Positions 1-7,978 of a stretch of 23,801 nucleotides of DNA are shown here, piece by piece (within the stretch, counting starts at the first letter, position 1; every line of letters starts with the position of its first letter). Location of the stretch: contig JAVBOX010000126.1 in NCBI GenBank assembly GCA_031550095.1, positions 1 through 23,801 on the forward strand. The letters are read 5' to 3'. The notes below the pieces were generated by a model. That model had not been told where the DNA came from and did not search any database. It saw only the letters and a list, made by a program, of their open reading frames with translations. The stretch is from Avichristensenella sp031550095. Its GTDB lineage: Bacteria; Bacillota; Clostridia; Christensenellales; Aristaeellaceae. The position numbers were made by a program, and so were the translations under genes.

Positions 1-21
1 ATTTTTCTGCTTTTTTGTTTT

Positions 22-35
22 CGTAAGCGTTTGCC
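22..35. promoter_or_regulatory. possible cre / LacI-family operator upstream of dgoD
   Basis: The 14-mer CGTAAGCGTTTGCC matches 12 of 14 positions of the Gram-positive catabolite-responsive consensus TGWAARCGYTWNCW; the two mismatches are the outermost bases. It lies about 27 bp upstream of the -35 box of the dgoD promoter, a suitable place for CcpA or another LacI-family regulator of a sugar-acid gene. One short match in an AT-rich leader can arise by chance, so this is a candidate only. Confidence 0.3.
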
Positions 36-62
36 CTGCCCCTCGGGATACGCCGAAAAGCC

Positions 63-91
63 TTGACATTGCCCATATACCTTCCTACACT
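63..91 (+). promoter_or_regulatory. sigma-A-type promoter for dgoD
   Basis: A perfect -35 box TTGACA (63-68) is followed after 17 bp by TACACT (86-91), which matches four of six bases of the -10 consensus. The dgoD start codon follows about 43 bp later, with an AAGGGG-type ribosome binding site just before it. Confidence 0.55.
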
Positions 92-134
92 GTATAGCGA
101 CAACAATCCATGCGCAATAAGAAAGGGGACGCCT

Positions 135-1283
135 ATGAAAATCCATTCCCTAGAGCTATTCACTGTGCCGCCCCGTTGGCTTTTTCTAAAGATTACAACT
201 GATTCGGGCCTGGTGGGATGGGGCGAGCCCATCGTGGAGGGCAAAGCCGCCACCGTGGCCGCCTGTGTCCGGGAAATGGGCGAATGCGTCATTGGCCGCA
301 ATCCGGAGCACATCGAGGATATCTGGCAAACTCTCTATCGCGGCGGTTTCTATCGCGGCGGCCCCATCATGACCAGCGCCTTATCCGGCATTGAGCAAGC
401 TCTCTGGGATATCAAGGGCAAATTCCACGGCATGCCCATCTACGACTTCCTCGGCGGAAAGGTTCGGGACCGGATGCCCGTCTATCGCTGGATTGGCGGC
501 GACCGGCCGGAGGATTTGGCGGCGGAGGCAAAAGAAGCCGTCGCCCAGGGATACCACGCCATCAAGATGAACGGCACGGCGGAACTGAAATGGATCGATA
601 CCCACCAGACCCTGGACGGAGTTTTGGAACGGGTATGCGCCATTCGGGAGGCCATTGGGAACAAGCTGGATATCGCCGTGGACCTTCATGGCCGCGCCCA
701 CAAAACCATGGCCAAGCTGCTCATGCGCAAACTGGAGCCATATAACCTGCTCTTCATCGAGGAACCCGTCCTCAGCGAAAATGAAGATGAGTTTCTGGAG
801 CTTTCCAGGATCAGCGCCATTCCCATCGCCACAGGGGAACGAAACTATACCCGCTGGGGCTTTAAGCGGATGTTAACCCGGGGCGGCGTGGACATCATTC
901 AGCCGGACGTTTGCCATGCGGGCGGCATTTGGGAAACTCGGAAAATCGCAGCCATGGCGGAGGCCTTCGACGTGGCGCTGGCGCCCCATTGCCCCCTCGG
1001 GCCGATTGCCCTGGCCTCGTGCCTGATGGTGGACTTCTGTTCCCCTAACGCCTGCATACAGGAGCAAAGCCTCAACATCCATTACAATACCGGCTTTGAC
1101 CTGTTGCGCTATCTGGCGGATCCAGAGGTATTCCGATACCAGGATGGTCATGTGCCGCTTTTGACAAAGCCCGGCCTTGGCATCGAGATTGACGAGGCTT
1201 ATGTGCGGCAGATGGCCCTCCAAGGCCACAGTTGGCATAACCCCGTCTGGCGCGATTCGGATGGATGCGTTGTAGAGTGGTGA
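135..1283 (+). CDS. dgoD: D-galactonate dehydratase (enolase superfamily)
   Basis: The product dehydrates D-galactonate to 2-keto-3-deoxy-D-galactonate in the cytoplasmic De Ley-Doudoroff route. It has 382 residues, the same length as E. coli DgoD as I recall it, and is alike along its whole length. The mandelate-racemase/enolase metal ligands are visible as D183, E209 and E235, and the family's catalytic histidines as H185 and H285 (in APHCPLGP). The reading frame is open from 63, but the ATG at 135 is chosen because an AAAGGGG ribosome binding site precedes it and the N-terminus then matches the family (MKIHSLELF). It has its own promoter, with a possible catabolite-repression site further upstream. 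No other galactonate genes (kinase, aldolase, transporter) are seen in the window; partners may lie to the left of it. A different acid sugar as substrate cannot be excluded, but the match to DgoD is close. Confidence 0.9.
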   Translation: MKIHSLELFTVPPRWLFLKITTDSGLVGWGEPIVEGKAATVAACVREMGECVIGRNPEHIEDIWQTLYRGGFYRGGPIMTSALSGIEQALWDIKGKFHGMPIYDFLGGKVRDRMPVYRWIGGDRPEDLAAEAKEAVAQGYHAIKMNGTAELKWIDTHQTLDGVLERVCAIREAIGNKLDIAVDLHGRAHKTMAKLLMRKLEPYNLLFIEEPVLSENEDEFLELSRISAIPIATGERNYTRWGFKRMLTRGGVDIIQPDVCHAGGIWETRKIAAMAEAFDVALAPHCPLGPIALASCLMVDFCSPNACIQEQSLNIHYNTGFDLLRYLADPEVFRYQDGHVPLLTKPGLGIEIDEAYVRQMALQGHSWHNPVWRDSDGCVVEW

Positions 1284-1312
1284 TCTACCAGAGATTGCCG
1301 CATATCGAGGGC

Positions 1313-1458
1313 GATTTCTGAAAACATAGCGCATAGAGTGGCGAGAGATTTTGCCGTCTCGCTAAGACAAGGGAGCAAGGCGCAGCGCTATGCTGAGCGG
1401 ACGAGGCAACGCGAGAGGCAAAAGATCCGCCAGGTTGTGTGCTATGTTTTCGAGAAAT
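1313..1458. repeat. MITE-like palindromic repeat, copy 1
   Basis: This non-coding stretch has imperfect terminal inverted repeats. GAAAACATAGCGCA (1320-1333) pairs with the complement of TGTGCTATGTTTTC (1438-1451) at 13 of 14 positions, and ATTTCT outside it extends the match with a one-base gap. Inside are GCGAGAGATTTT (1341-1352) and AAAAGATCCGC (1420-1430), about 90 bp apart end to end. The same two blocks, with GCAGCGCTA between them, recur about 96 bp apart in the repeat at 16319-16521. It carries no convincing ORF and can fold into one long hairpin. A MITE or another mobile palindromic repeat is the best reading; the element that would move it is not identified. Confidence 0.6.
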
Positions 1459-1492
1459 GCTCTATACAGGATGAGTGTCGCAATGGCAAAAG

Positions 1493-1536
1493 CGAGGGAC
1501 GCGCAACCTATCGCTCCCTCGGCCTTTTCTTGTTTT
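1493..1536. terminator. bidirectional Rho-independent terminator
   Basis: The stem CGAGGGA (1493-1499) pairs with TCCCTCG (1515-1521) around a 15-base loop. On the + strand it is followed by a T-rich tail (GGCCTTTTCTTGTTTT); on the - strand the stem is followed by CTTTTG. It sits between the convergent dgoD and the large surface-protein gene and could end transcription from both. From here to 1676 I see only weak hairpins and no gene. Confidence 0.5.
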
Positions 1537-1676
1537 ACCATCGGGACGCTTTCCCCCAACCAAAGCAATGGGAAACCCTTTTACCCATCCTTCGCACGGA
1601 ACGGAGCGCGTCAGCCACGATCCAAATGGAAAGCCGCAACGCCACGGGAAGCTGACACCAACTTTCCTTGGTTTGG

Positions 1677-4600
1677 TCACCGGTTCAGGATTCGCACTTG
1701 GACAGTCGCCGTCTTGTTCCCGTTTGAGGAAGTTACCTTCACATAAAATGTGCCCGCCTTTTGGGGCGTAACAATTCCATCGGCGCTAACGCTCGCGTAG
1801 GTGGAATACAGCATGCTCGTCATCGCAAAGGTCAAGTTTGTGGATGCGGTCACCGGCGTCACCTGCACATATTCCTTTAAATCCAGCGTATCATTGGAGG
1901 ATAAATCCCACTGGATAAGGCTCTGGCTGAAGACTATGGCGGTAACCGCATTCGGATCGTACACCGTTACCGCCAGGGACGCGGTCTTCAGGTTCGCCGT
2001 CTGCACCGTGATCGTCGTCGTCCCCGCCTTCAGCGGCTTTACCAGCCCGTTCGTTACAGTCGCCACCAAAGGCGCCGTGGATTTCCACGTCTCCACTGTT
2101 TCCGCCGTGCCCGGCGTCAAAATCCCTTCCAACTGCAGCCCTTCCGATTCCAGGCTCAGCCGTACCGGCTTCTCCAGATCATCCGGCCCGATTCTGATCC
2201 CAAAGGGTACCTTGGGGTCGATTATGTTCACCGTGGCGCTGGCCGCTTTCCCATTATGCGTCCTCACCGTAACCACGGTGCTTCCCACCTTCTTCGCCAC
2301 CAACTCCCCATTCTCAAACGCCGCCACCGTCGCCACCGACGATGTCCAGGTCAGCTCCGCTTGGGCCGTTTCCGGCGTCAGCTTTGTTTGAAGCGTATGC
2401 CGCAAAGGCGTCTTGCTCGCGTCCTCCGGATCGTACAGGTTCAGCAGGATGGAGCTCCCGTCCACAAGGGTGATTCCCAGCGGTTCATACTTGTCCGTCA
2501 CCGTCAGTCTCAGCGTGGCTATTTTCCCATTCTGGGATGTGGCCGTAATGGTCGTCGCCCCTGAACGTATGGCCCTCACCACACCGGTGCTGTCTATCGT
2601 CGCCACCCCAGGCGCGGAGGATGTCCACACGGTCTGGGTCTTCTTTCCCGCCGGGCTGGCGATGGCCGTCAACTGGAGCGTGGGCGTATCCCGCATCTCC
2701 ATGGTCTGGCTCATTCCCTGCTCAATTGCGATGCTCGTCGGCGCGTAGCTGTCCACGAACCTGATGCTGGCCGTTGCCGACTTATTCCCGCTCAGGGCCG
2801 TCACCGTGAAGGCGGCCGTTCCCACCTTCTTGGGCACCACGATGCCTTCCCCAGTAATTCCCGCGTAGATCGCCCCGCTCGTTACCGCAAACCTCATATC
2901 CCTTAGGGCCGTGTCCGGGGCGATGTCCACGTATTCCGCCAGATCCAGGGTCTCTTCCGCCGTTACTTCCCACACCGTCGGCAACGACACGAACTTAATT
3001 CCCGTGACGATCTTCGGATCGTACACCGTTACCGCCACAGTGCCATATTTCCCATTGGTAGATTTTGCTGTAATGACTGTCGATCCGACCGTTATCGCTG
3101 TGATTTCCCCCATGTTATTCACGGAGGCGATCCCTGGCTTGCTGCTGGTCCAGGTGAGCGTGGGGTTCGTCGCGTTGGCGGGCGCTATCGTCGCTATAAC
3201 AGTCCTGGACTCACCGAGCGGCATGGATATGCTGGACACGTCAAACGTAACGGACTTTACAGTGATGTTGCTCGTAGGATAAAGCCCATCAATAGACCCA
3301 TGCGTCCAATCCTCATCCCAGCTATGATCAGACCTCATTTCCGCGTCGGTCTTCATAAAATAGTCATATCGCGGCGATGATCCGCCGGGATCATCCCAGG
3401 TGCAGTCCACATGCCACCAAGCGTTGTCTATATTGACGATGTTCCAGCCATGGGAACCGCCACCCGCGTAGCCTGTTACATATATGCAGGGAATACCAGC
3501 CGCGGTGCAAAGATAAACATAAGCTTGAGCATAGCTCTGGCAGACCCCTTTGCCGTAAAGCAAAACGCCATCGGCATGGTAATATGGGTCAGATCCATAG
3601 TCATAATCCGCATTCGCAATCAGCCAATTATGAAGAACCCGCGCCTTTTCCACATCGCTCATGCCGCTTCTGATGTAGTTCTGAACAATCCAGTTCACCT
3701 TGCCCGCGACGGTGGTTGTCAGGTTTACATCCACCGCGTTTGCCGTCATAAACACCTGGCTTTGCCAATACACAGCCTTGTCTGCGGTGTCTTTGATGAA
3801 GACATTTATAAAATACCGGCCAGCCATGGTTGGGGTATAGGTAAAAGTGGGGCTTTGGCTATAATTTTTCGCTGCAACGAGAGTATAAATATTTGAAGTG
3901 TCCGAAAATTCTTGATAATATAGCCCCATTTGATATCTATAGTTTCCATCTCCGCCTGCCGCCTGCACCGTCCAGGTAACGGGCTGGCCAAGTGTCATAA
4001 GAGGAGAGCTACACTCCAAATACGCAATTTCCAGCTCCTCCAGAAGCGCGAAGATCCCAAAAACCGGTTCATCCTCCTGGGATTCCGAAGGAATGGTTCC
4101 GCTGAAGATGGTACCGCCTTGATGAATTGCTGTCCGCGATAACGCGTCCCATCCATCTCCCGCCCTGGCGAGAGGATCCCCATCTGTCACATTAACAGGG
4201 CTGCTCTCAGAAGAGACAACGGTTTCTGCCTCATCCGCCACTGTCACTCGCAGCACATAAGTACCCACTGATTCTGGCGTATATGCAAACGTGTTTTCGG
4301 AAACAGCCTCGCCGAGCTCTCCTAAGGGCTCTCCATCCATCATCAGGCGGTATTGATAGGAGAGTTCCCCTTCTCCCCCAGCCGCTTCCACGGTCCAGAG
4401 TATGGGCTGCCCCAGCGTGATCAAATTGGCGTCCGGGGTCACGGAAGAGGTGACCAGCGCCTGGCTTTCCTGCGCAAAGGTCACAAGAAGCAGCTCCAAG
4501 TCTTCCGGGTTCGCGGGCGTTTCATTGTCTTCCCTGGGACGCGCCACCCCCGCGACTGGCGCATATCCCAGGATCTCGCCATCATCGCACAGGCTTTCCG

Positions 4601-5777
4601 CAACCATGCCGTTCACATCGCCTTCCACAAGGGCAATGACGCCCTCGGAAACGCTGACGACAACGCCTACCCGATCTCCGGCGATAAAGGCTACATCCCC
4701 CGCCGCGGGAACATGATCCAGAGGCAAGGCCAGCGCGGGAATCTGATCCATCCAACCGGCGACCGTTTCGCTATGAGGCAATATGGAATCAGAAACTCCA
4801 GCAAAAGCGGCGCAATAGCTTATGAAAGATGCCCGCCAATCCCCGAAAAGCAAAGCCTCAGAGCCCGCGCTGCCATTGTATGTGCGGTCATACCAATCCC
4901 CGAAACGGGTATAGCCTTCCAAGCCGCCTTCCCCAGCGGCATACCCAATCTGGCTGTAGGCCACAGCCACCATATCGGAAGCCACGTCCCCTGTGAGTTC
5001 AAAATCAGGGCGCAAGTCCTCCGGCAGATCCAGCTTGCATTGAATCGTCCAGGCCGCGTTTGCCGTAGCGCCAGACGCGTCCGTTACCAAAAGAGCAATT
5101 TCATAGGAGCCAGGCGCTTGGGCTGTGAAGGAAAGCTCTCCTTCCCCGAAGGCAACGACGGTTCCGGCTAGCGACGCTGTCAGCGCAAATTGATAGGGGG
5201 CCATTCCTCCCGCCGCCCGGGCGGCTACAACCACGGTATCCCCTTGAACGCATGCCTGGGCATTTGTGAGAACCTCCGACGTTAACGGCTCGGGAGCCGA
5301 AACAACCGCAAGAACAGCCGAACTCTCTGAAACCTGTTCTTCTCCTAAAAAAGCCGTAACAGTCAGGATATACTCTCCGGCGGCTTCTGGAATCCATGCA
5401 AATTCCGCCGCGCCCCCCGGAAGCGTACCTTCGGCGATGGATTGCCCGGCAGACTCCACCCGGTACGCGGCATGTTCGGCGCCTTCCATTGCAAAGCGCC
5501 AAATGACCTGCTGCCCAACGGCTATTTCTTCCGCGTCAGCAACAGGCGCTCCTACGAAAAGCAAAGCCGGTGGTGACGGGCTTTGCGGCAGTTCGCCGCC
5601 CTCCACCCCGTCACTCCCGGCTCCAGTATTCAGCTGGCCGCCGCCTTCATTTTCCTCGGGAATGTCGGGCGCTGCCACATTCTCCGCAAAGGCTAAATTT
5701 GTCCTGTAGGAATGAAAGGGCAGCCATGAGAATAACAATGCGAAAGCAACCAGAACGCTTATAAGTTTACTTTTCAT
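1677..5777 (-). CDS. secreted multidomain protein: Ig-like, degenerate CHAP, transglutaminase-like, six Big2 repeats
   Basis: A 1366-residue exported protein of unknown role. Residues 1-31 form a signal peptide (basic start, hydrophobic core, cut near NLAFA), followed by an acidic, Gly- and Pro-rich linker. Ig/PKD-like domains lie near 70-160, 170-246, 440-530 and 585-682. Residues about 265-410 resemble a CHAP amidase domain, but the nucleophile position reads DWRASF (R315, where the family has WCA) and the His position reads R369-VGVV (usually HVG), so it should be inactive. A transglutaminase-like domain (about 688-835) keeps its triad: C746 in GKGVCQSYA, H776 in SHGWN and D791 in HVDCTWDDP. 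Six Big2-type repeats follow from about 839 to the end. No LPXTG, SLH or other anchor is seen, so it may be released or bind the wall through its repeats. A likely promoter (TTGCAT, 16 bp, TATATT) lies upstream. The domain calls are strong; the cellular role is not known. Confidence 0.85.
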   Translation of the reverse strand: MKSKLISVLVAFALLFSWLPFHSYRTNLAFAENVAAPDIPEENEGGGQLNTGAGSDGVEGGELPQSPSPPALLFVGAPVADAEEIAVGQQVIWRFAMEGAEHAAYRVESAGQSIAEGTLPGGAAEFAWIPEAAGEYILTVTAFLGEEQVSESSAVLAVVSAPEPLTSEVLTNAQACVQGDTVVVAARAAGGMAPYQFALTASLAGTVVAFGEGELSFTAQAPGSYEIALLVTDASGATANAAWTIQCKLDLPEDLRPDFELTGDVASDMVAVAYSQIGYAAGEGGLEGYTRFGDWYDRTYNGSAGSEALLFGDWRASFISYCAAFAGVSDSILPHSETVAGWMDQIPALALPLDHVPAAGDVAFIAGDRVGVVVSVSEGVIALVEGDVNGMVAESLCDDGEILGYAPVAGVARPREDNETPANPEDLELLLVTFAQESQALVTSSVTPDANLITLGQPILWTVEAAGGEGELSYQYRLMMDGEPLGELGEAVSENTFAYTPESVGTYVLRVTVADEAETVVSSESSPVNVTDGDPLARAGDGWDALSRTAIHQGGTIFSGTIPSESQEDEPVFGIFALLEELEIAYLECSSPLMTLGQPVTWTVQAAGGDGNYRYQMGLYYQEFSDTSNIYTLVAAKNYSQSPTFTYTPTMAGRYFINVFIKDTADKAVYWQSQVFMTANAVDVNLTTTVAGKVNWIVQNYIRSGMSDVEKARVLHNWLIANADYDYGSDPYYHADGVLLYGKGVCQSYAQAYVYLCTAAGIPCIYVTGYAGGGSHGWNIVNIDNAWWHVDCTWDDPGGSSPRYDYFMKTDAEMRSDHSWDEDWTHGSIDGLYPTSNITVKSVTFDVSSISMPLGESRTVIATIAPANATNPTLTWTSSKPGIASVNNMGEITAITVGSTVITAKSTNGKYGTVAVTVYDPKIVTGIKFVSLPTVWEVTAEETLDLAEYVDIAPDTALRDMRFAVTSGAIYAGITGEGIVVPKKVGTAAFTVTALSGNKSATASIRFVDSYAPTSIAIEQGMSQTMEMRDTPTLQLTAIASPAGKKTQTVWTSSAPGVATIDSTGVVRAIRSGATTITATSQNGKIATLRLTVTDKYEPLGITLVDGSSILLNLYDPEDASKTPLRHTLQTKLTPETAQAELTWTSSVATVAAFENGELVAKKVGSTVVTVRTHNGKAASATVNIIDPKVPFGIRIGPDDLEKPVRLSLESEGLQLEGILTPGTAETVETWKSTAPLVATVTNGLVKPLKAGTTTITVQTANLKTASLAVTVYDPNAVTAIVFSQSLIQWDLSSNDTLDLKEYVQVTPVTASTNLTFAMTSMLYSTYASVSADGIVTPQKAGTFYVKVTSSNGNKTATVQVRILNR

Positions 5778-5827
5778 GATTTTTCTGTTTCTCCATCATA
5801 TTTGAATTTCTTGTAAAATCTTCCATT

Positions 5828-5855
5828 TTTAATATATCATATTTCCTCCGGAATG
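5828..5855 (-). promoter_or_regulatory. probable promoter of the surface-protein gene
   Basis: Read on the - strand, TTGCAT is followed after 16 bp by TATATT, about 50-60 bp before the start codon at 5777. The region is AT-rich. Both boxes deviate from consensus, so this is tentative. The rest of 5778-5993 contains the leader of the divergent PhzF-family gene and a 10-bp perfect palindrome GCGCTAGCGC at 5966-5975. Confidence 0.4.
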
Positions 5856-5993
5856 CAAATGGGTTACGAAAATATTTACAAAATGATTTTCCATATATCG
5901 TAGTAAGGGGCTTTCCTGCCGTCTTCTGGTATGTTATCCTATTTAGAGCTTTTGTTTAATGAATAGCGCTAGCGCACAAAGGGGAGCAACACC

Positions 5994-6788
5994 ATGCAGT
6001 ATTTCGTTGTGGACGCCTTCACGGACACGCTGTTTAGCGGCAATCAGGCGGGCGTATGCCCTCTGGAAGCTTGGCCGGAAGACGCGGTTCTCCAATCCAT
6101 CGCCAAGGAAAACAACCTCTCCGAAACCGCCTTTGTGGCACCGGAAGCGGGGGCATACCGCCTGCGTTGGTTCACTCCGACCGTGGAGATCGAGCTTTGC
6201 GGCCACGCAACCCTGGCAACCGCGTATATCCTCTTTTCTTTTTATGAAACATCCGCAACCGCCCTCTATTTCAGAACACTCAGCGGCATGCTGACCGTTA
6301 CCCGTAAAGGAGATTTCTTGGAACTGGATTTTCCCATTCGGGGCCAGACACAAGTGCCCATCACGCCTGCTATTGAGCAAACCGTAAACGCACAGATATT
6401 GGCGGCTTACGCAGGTTACAATTTAACGCTGCTGCTGCCGGACGCAACAGCGGTAAAAAACCTGAAGCCCAACCTAGATGCCATCCGCAGTTTATCCGAA
6501 TACCACGGCGTCATCGTCACGGCGCCTGGGAAAAATTGCGATTTCGTCTCCCGATTCTTCGCGCCGAATGTAGGCATTGATGAGGATCCCGTCACCGGTT
6601 CCACCCACACCTCTCTTGTCCCTTTCTGGGCACAGCGGCTGGGAAGGGATACCCTGGTTGCCCGGCAGCTATCAAGCCGGGGCGGCACGCTCTGGTGCCG
6701 GAAGGAAGCCGAGCGGGTTTTCATCTCGGGAAAAGCCTGTCTGTACATGGCTGGCCGCATACAAATGCCCTGCGGCAAAGCGAAATAG
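5994..6788 (+). CDS. PhzF-family isomerase/epimerase-like protein
   Basis: A 264-residue member of the PhzF (phenazine biosynthesis protein F-like) family, which has the diaminopimelate-epimerase fold; most members outside phenazine clusters have no assigned substrate. The family catalytic glutamate is E44 in NNLSETAF. Other hallmarks are the N-terminal VDAFTDTLFSGN block, CGHATLATA at about 73-81, and EDPVTGSTH in the second half. The start is supported by an AAAGGGGAG ribosome binding site shortly before the ATG. It is a single gene that converges with the YdcZ-like gene 16 bp downstream. No phenazine genes are present, so a role in phenazine formation is not supported; the activity is unknown. 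Confidence 0.85.
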   Translation: MQYFVVDAFTDTLFSGNQAGVCPLEAWPEDAVLQSIAKENNLSETAFVAPEAGAYRLRWFTPTVEIELCGHATLATAYILFSFYETSATALYFRTLSGMLTVTRKGDFLELDFPIRGQTQVPITPAIEQTVNAQILAAYAGYNLTLLLPDATAVKNLKPNLDAIRSLSEYHGVIVTAPGKNCDFVSRFFAPNVGIDEDPVTGSTHTSLVPFWAQRLGRDTLVARQLSSRGGTLWCRKEAERVFISGKACLYMAGRIQMPCGKAK

Positions 6789-6804
6789 ATTGTTTGGGCG
6801 CTTG

Positions 6805-7683
6805 TTATGCCATCCGCTTCACCTTCTGATCCAGCCAAAGGTTCAGCGCCATGCCCATCGCCACCAGAGCGCCTCCCGCCAGATTCTGTGGTGAAAAGCT
6901 CTGTGTAAGAAGCATATCAATTACAACGCCGGCAAACATCTGGCCCATAAATAGCAGCAGTGTCATATACAACGCGGAGATGCGCGCCACGGTCACATTG
7001 AGCAGGAGCACCACGAAGACCCCCAGGAGGCCTCCGGCATACGCCCAAATGGGGCCTGACAGCGCGGGCAGCGCGGATAGCTCCCCCATTCCCAGCGCAA
7101 GCAGGGCAAGAATCGCCATCAGGATTCCAACCACATAGTTATACCAAGTGCTGACCAGCTCCGAGGACCCTGCGGCAAGCCTGGCGTTTACCGTGCGGGA
7201 CAGCACCACGCAAACCCCGGCCAGCAATGAAACCACCACCGGCATCAGGGCGAAGCTGGCGCCAAGGAGCATATATCCCGAGCCCAGGAACATGAACAAA
7301 ACACCTGCCAGCTTTGTGGGATGAAATCCCCGCTTTTCCATTCCAAAAAGGCCGAACTGGTCAATGAAAAGGGAAGAAACCGCCTGGCCCAGCAAGCCCA
7401 AAGCCACGAGAGCGGATAGGCTAATGCGGTTAAAGGCCAGGTTGTTGAAGACCGTTGTGCACACGCCAATCACGCCGCCCAGATAAAACCACAGGGGCAG
7501 CCGCCTGCGAGCGATTGGTTTTTCACGCCGAATAAGCACCGCAAGGGAAATAAAAACAAGGCCGACAATATGAATGATCACCGTCGCCACATACACGCCA
7601 TATGCGGAGGTCAAAACCCCATTGACAGCGACCATGGCGGCAATAATGGCGCCTGTTAACAAGGATAGCCCATAAAAGAGCAT
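6805..7683 (-). CDS. DMT-superfamily membrane protein, YdcZ/DUF606 type (double length)
   Basis: A highly hydrophobic protein of 292 residues with about ten predicted membrane segments. It looks like two tandem DUF606 (YdcZ-like) units of about 140-150 residues, as in the two-domain members of this drug/metabolite transporter group. The first unit starts MLFYGLSLLTGAIIA; the second begins around the ASFALMPVVVSLLAG segment. The frame is open up to 7860, but the ATG at 7683 is preferred because an AGAGGTG ribosome binding site lies six bases before it; the ATG at 7689 would be too close to that site. The short basic C-terminus (WLDQKVKRMA) should face the cytoplasm. The substrate is unknown. 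It converges with the PhzF-family gene. Confidence 0.75.
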   Translation of the reverse strand: MLFYGLSLLTGAIIAAMVAVNGVLTSAYGVYVATVIIHIVGLVFISLAVLIRREKPIARRRLPLWFYLGGVIGVCTTVFNNLAFNRISLSALVALGLLGQAVSSLFIDQFGLFGMEKRGFHPTKLAGVLFMFLGSGYMLLGASFALMPVVVSLLAGVCVVLSRTVNARLAAGSSELVSTWYNYVVGILMAILALLALGMGELSALPALSGPIWAYAGGLLGVFVVLLLNVTVARISALYMTLLLFMGQMFAGVVIDMLLTQSFSPQNLAGGALVAMGMALNLWLDQKVKRMA

Positions 7684-7868
7684 ACTCATCACCTCTCGCC
7701 TTATATCGAAACATTTGGTATAGTATGCCACAGGCCATCTAAACCCGCAAGAAAAGAATGCTCGAGTTTTGGGAATCCATAAGCGCTTCATGCGCTTGCA
7801 CTGATAAAAGCAGGTTCTTTGGCAAAGAAAGCGTACAAATCGCAAAGCCGGCGCAAGCATCCTCGCTA

Positions 7869-7897
7869 TTGATCTGCCGCCTAAGTTGAACTATAAT
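7869..7897 (+). promoter_or_regulatory. sigma-A promoter for the 7979 gene
   Basis: TTGATC (7869-7874), a 17-bp spacer and a perfect TATAAT (7892-7897) lie about 80 bp before the start codon at 7979, leaving a leader of about 75 nt. The remainder of 7684-7978 holds no gene that I can support; the divergent YdcZ-like gene must have its promoter here too, for which TTGCGG-17-CATACT near 7700-7750 on the - strand is a weak candidate. Confidence 0.6.
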
Positions 7898-7978
7898 ACG
7901 CACAAAGCCTGACACCCTTCACAGCCCAACGCGATTGGGAAAGACGCTTCACTCGCCTTCCAGAAAGGAGAAAATCTC

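Noticed and set aside
1338..1771. Several short ORFs between dgoD and the surface-protein gene
   Set aside because: They overlap the palindromic repeat and the terminator, lack ribosome binding sites and have no recognisable product.
4353..5171. 272-codon + strand open frame inside the surface-protein gene
   Set aside because: It is antisense to the CHAP-like and Ig-like coding region; low-complexity, Arg/Gly/Ile-rich product with no domain.
7778..7792. cre-like palindrome AAGCGCTT upstream of the YdcZ-like gene
   Set aside because: Only the 8-bp core fits; the outer TG and CA positions do not, and it is far from a convincing promoter.
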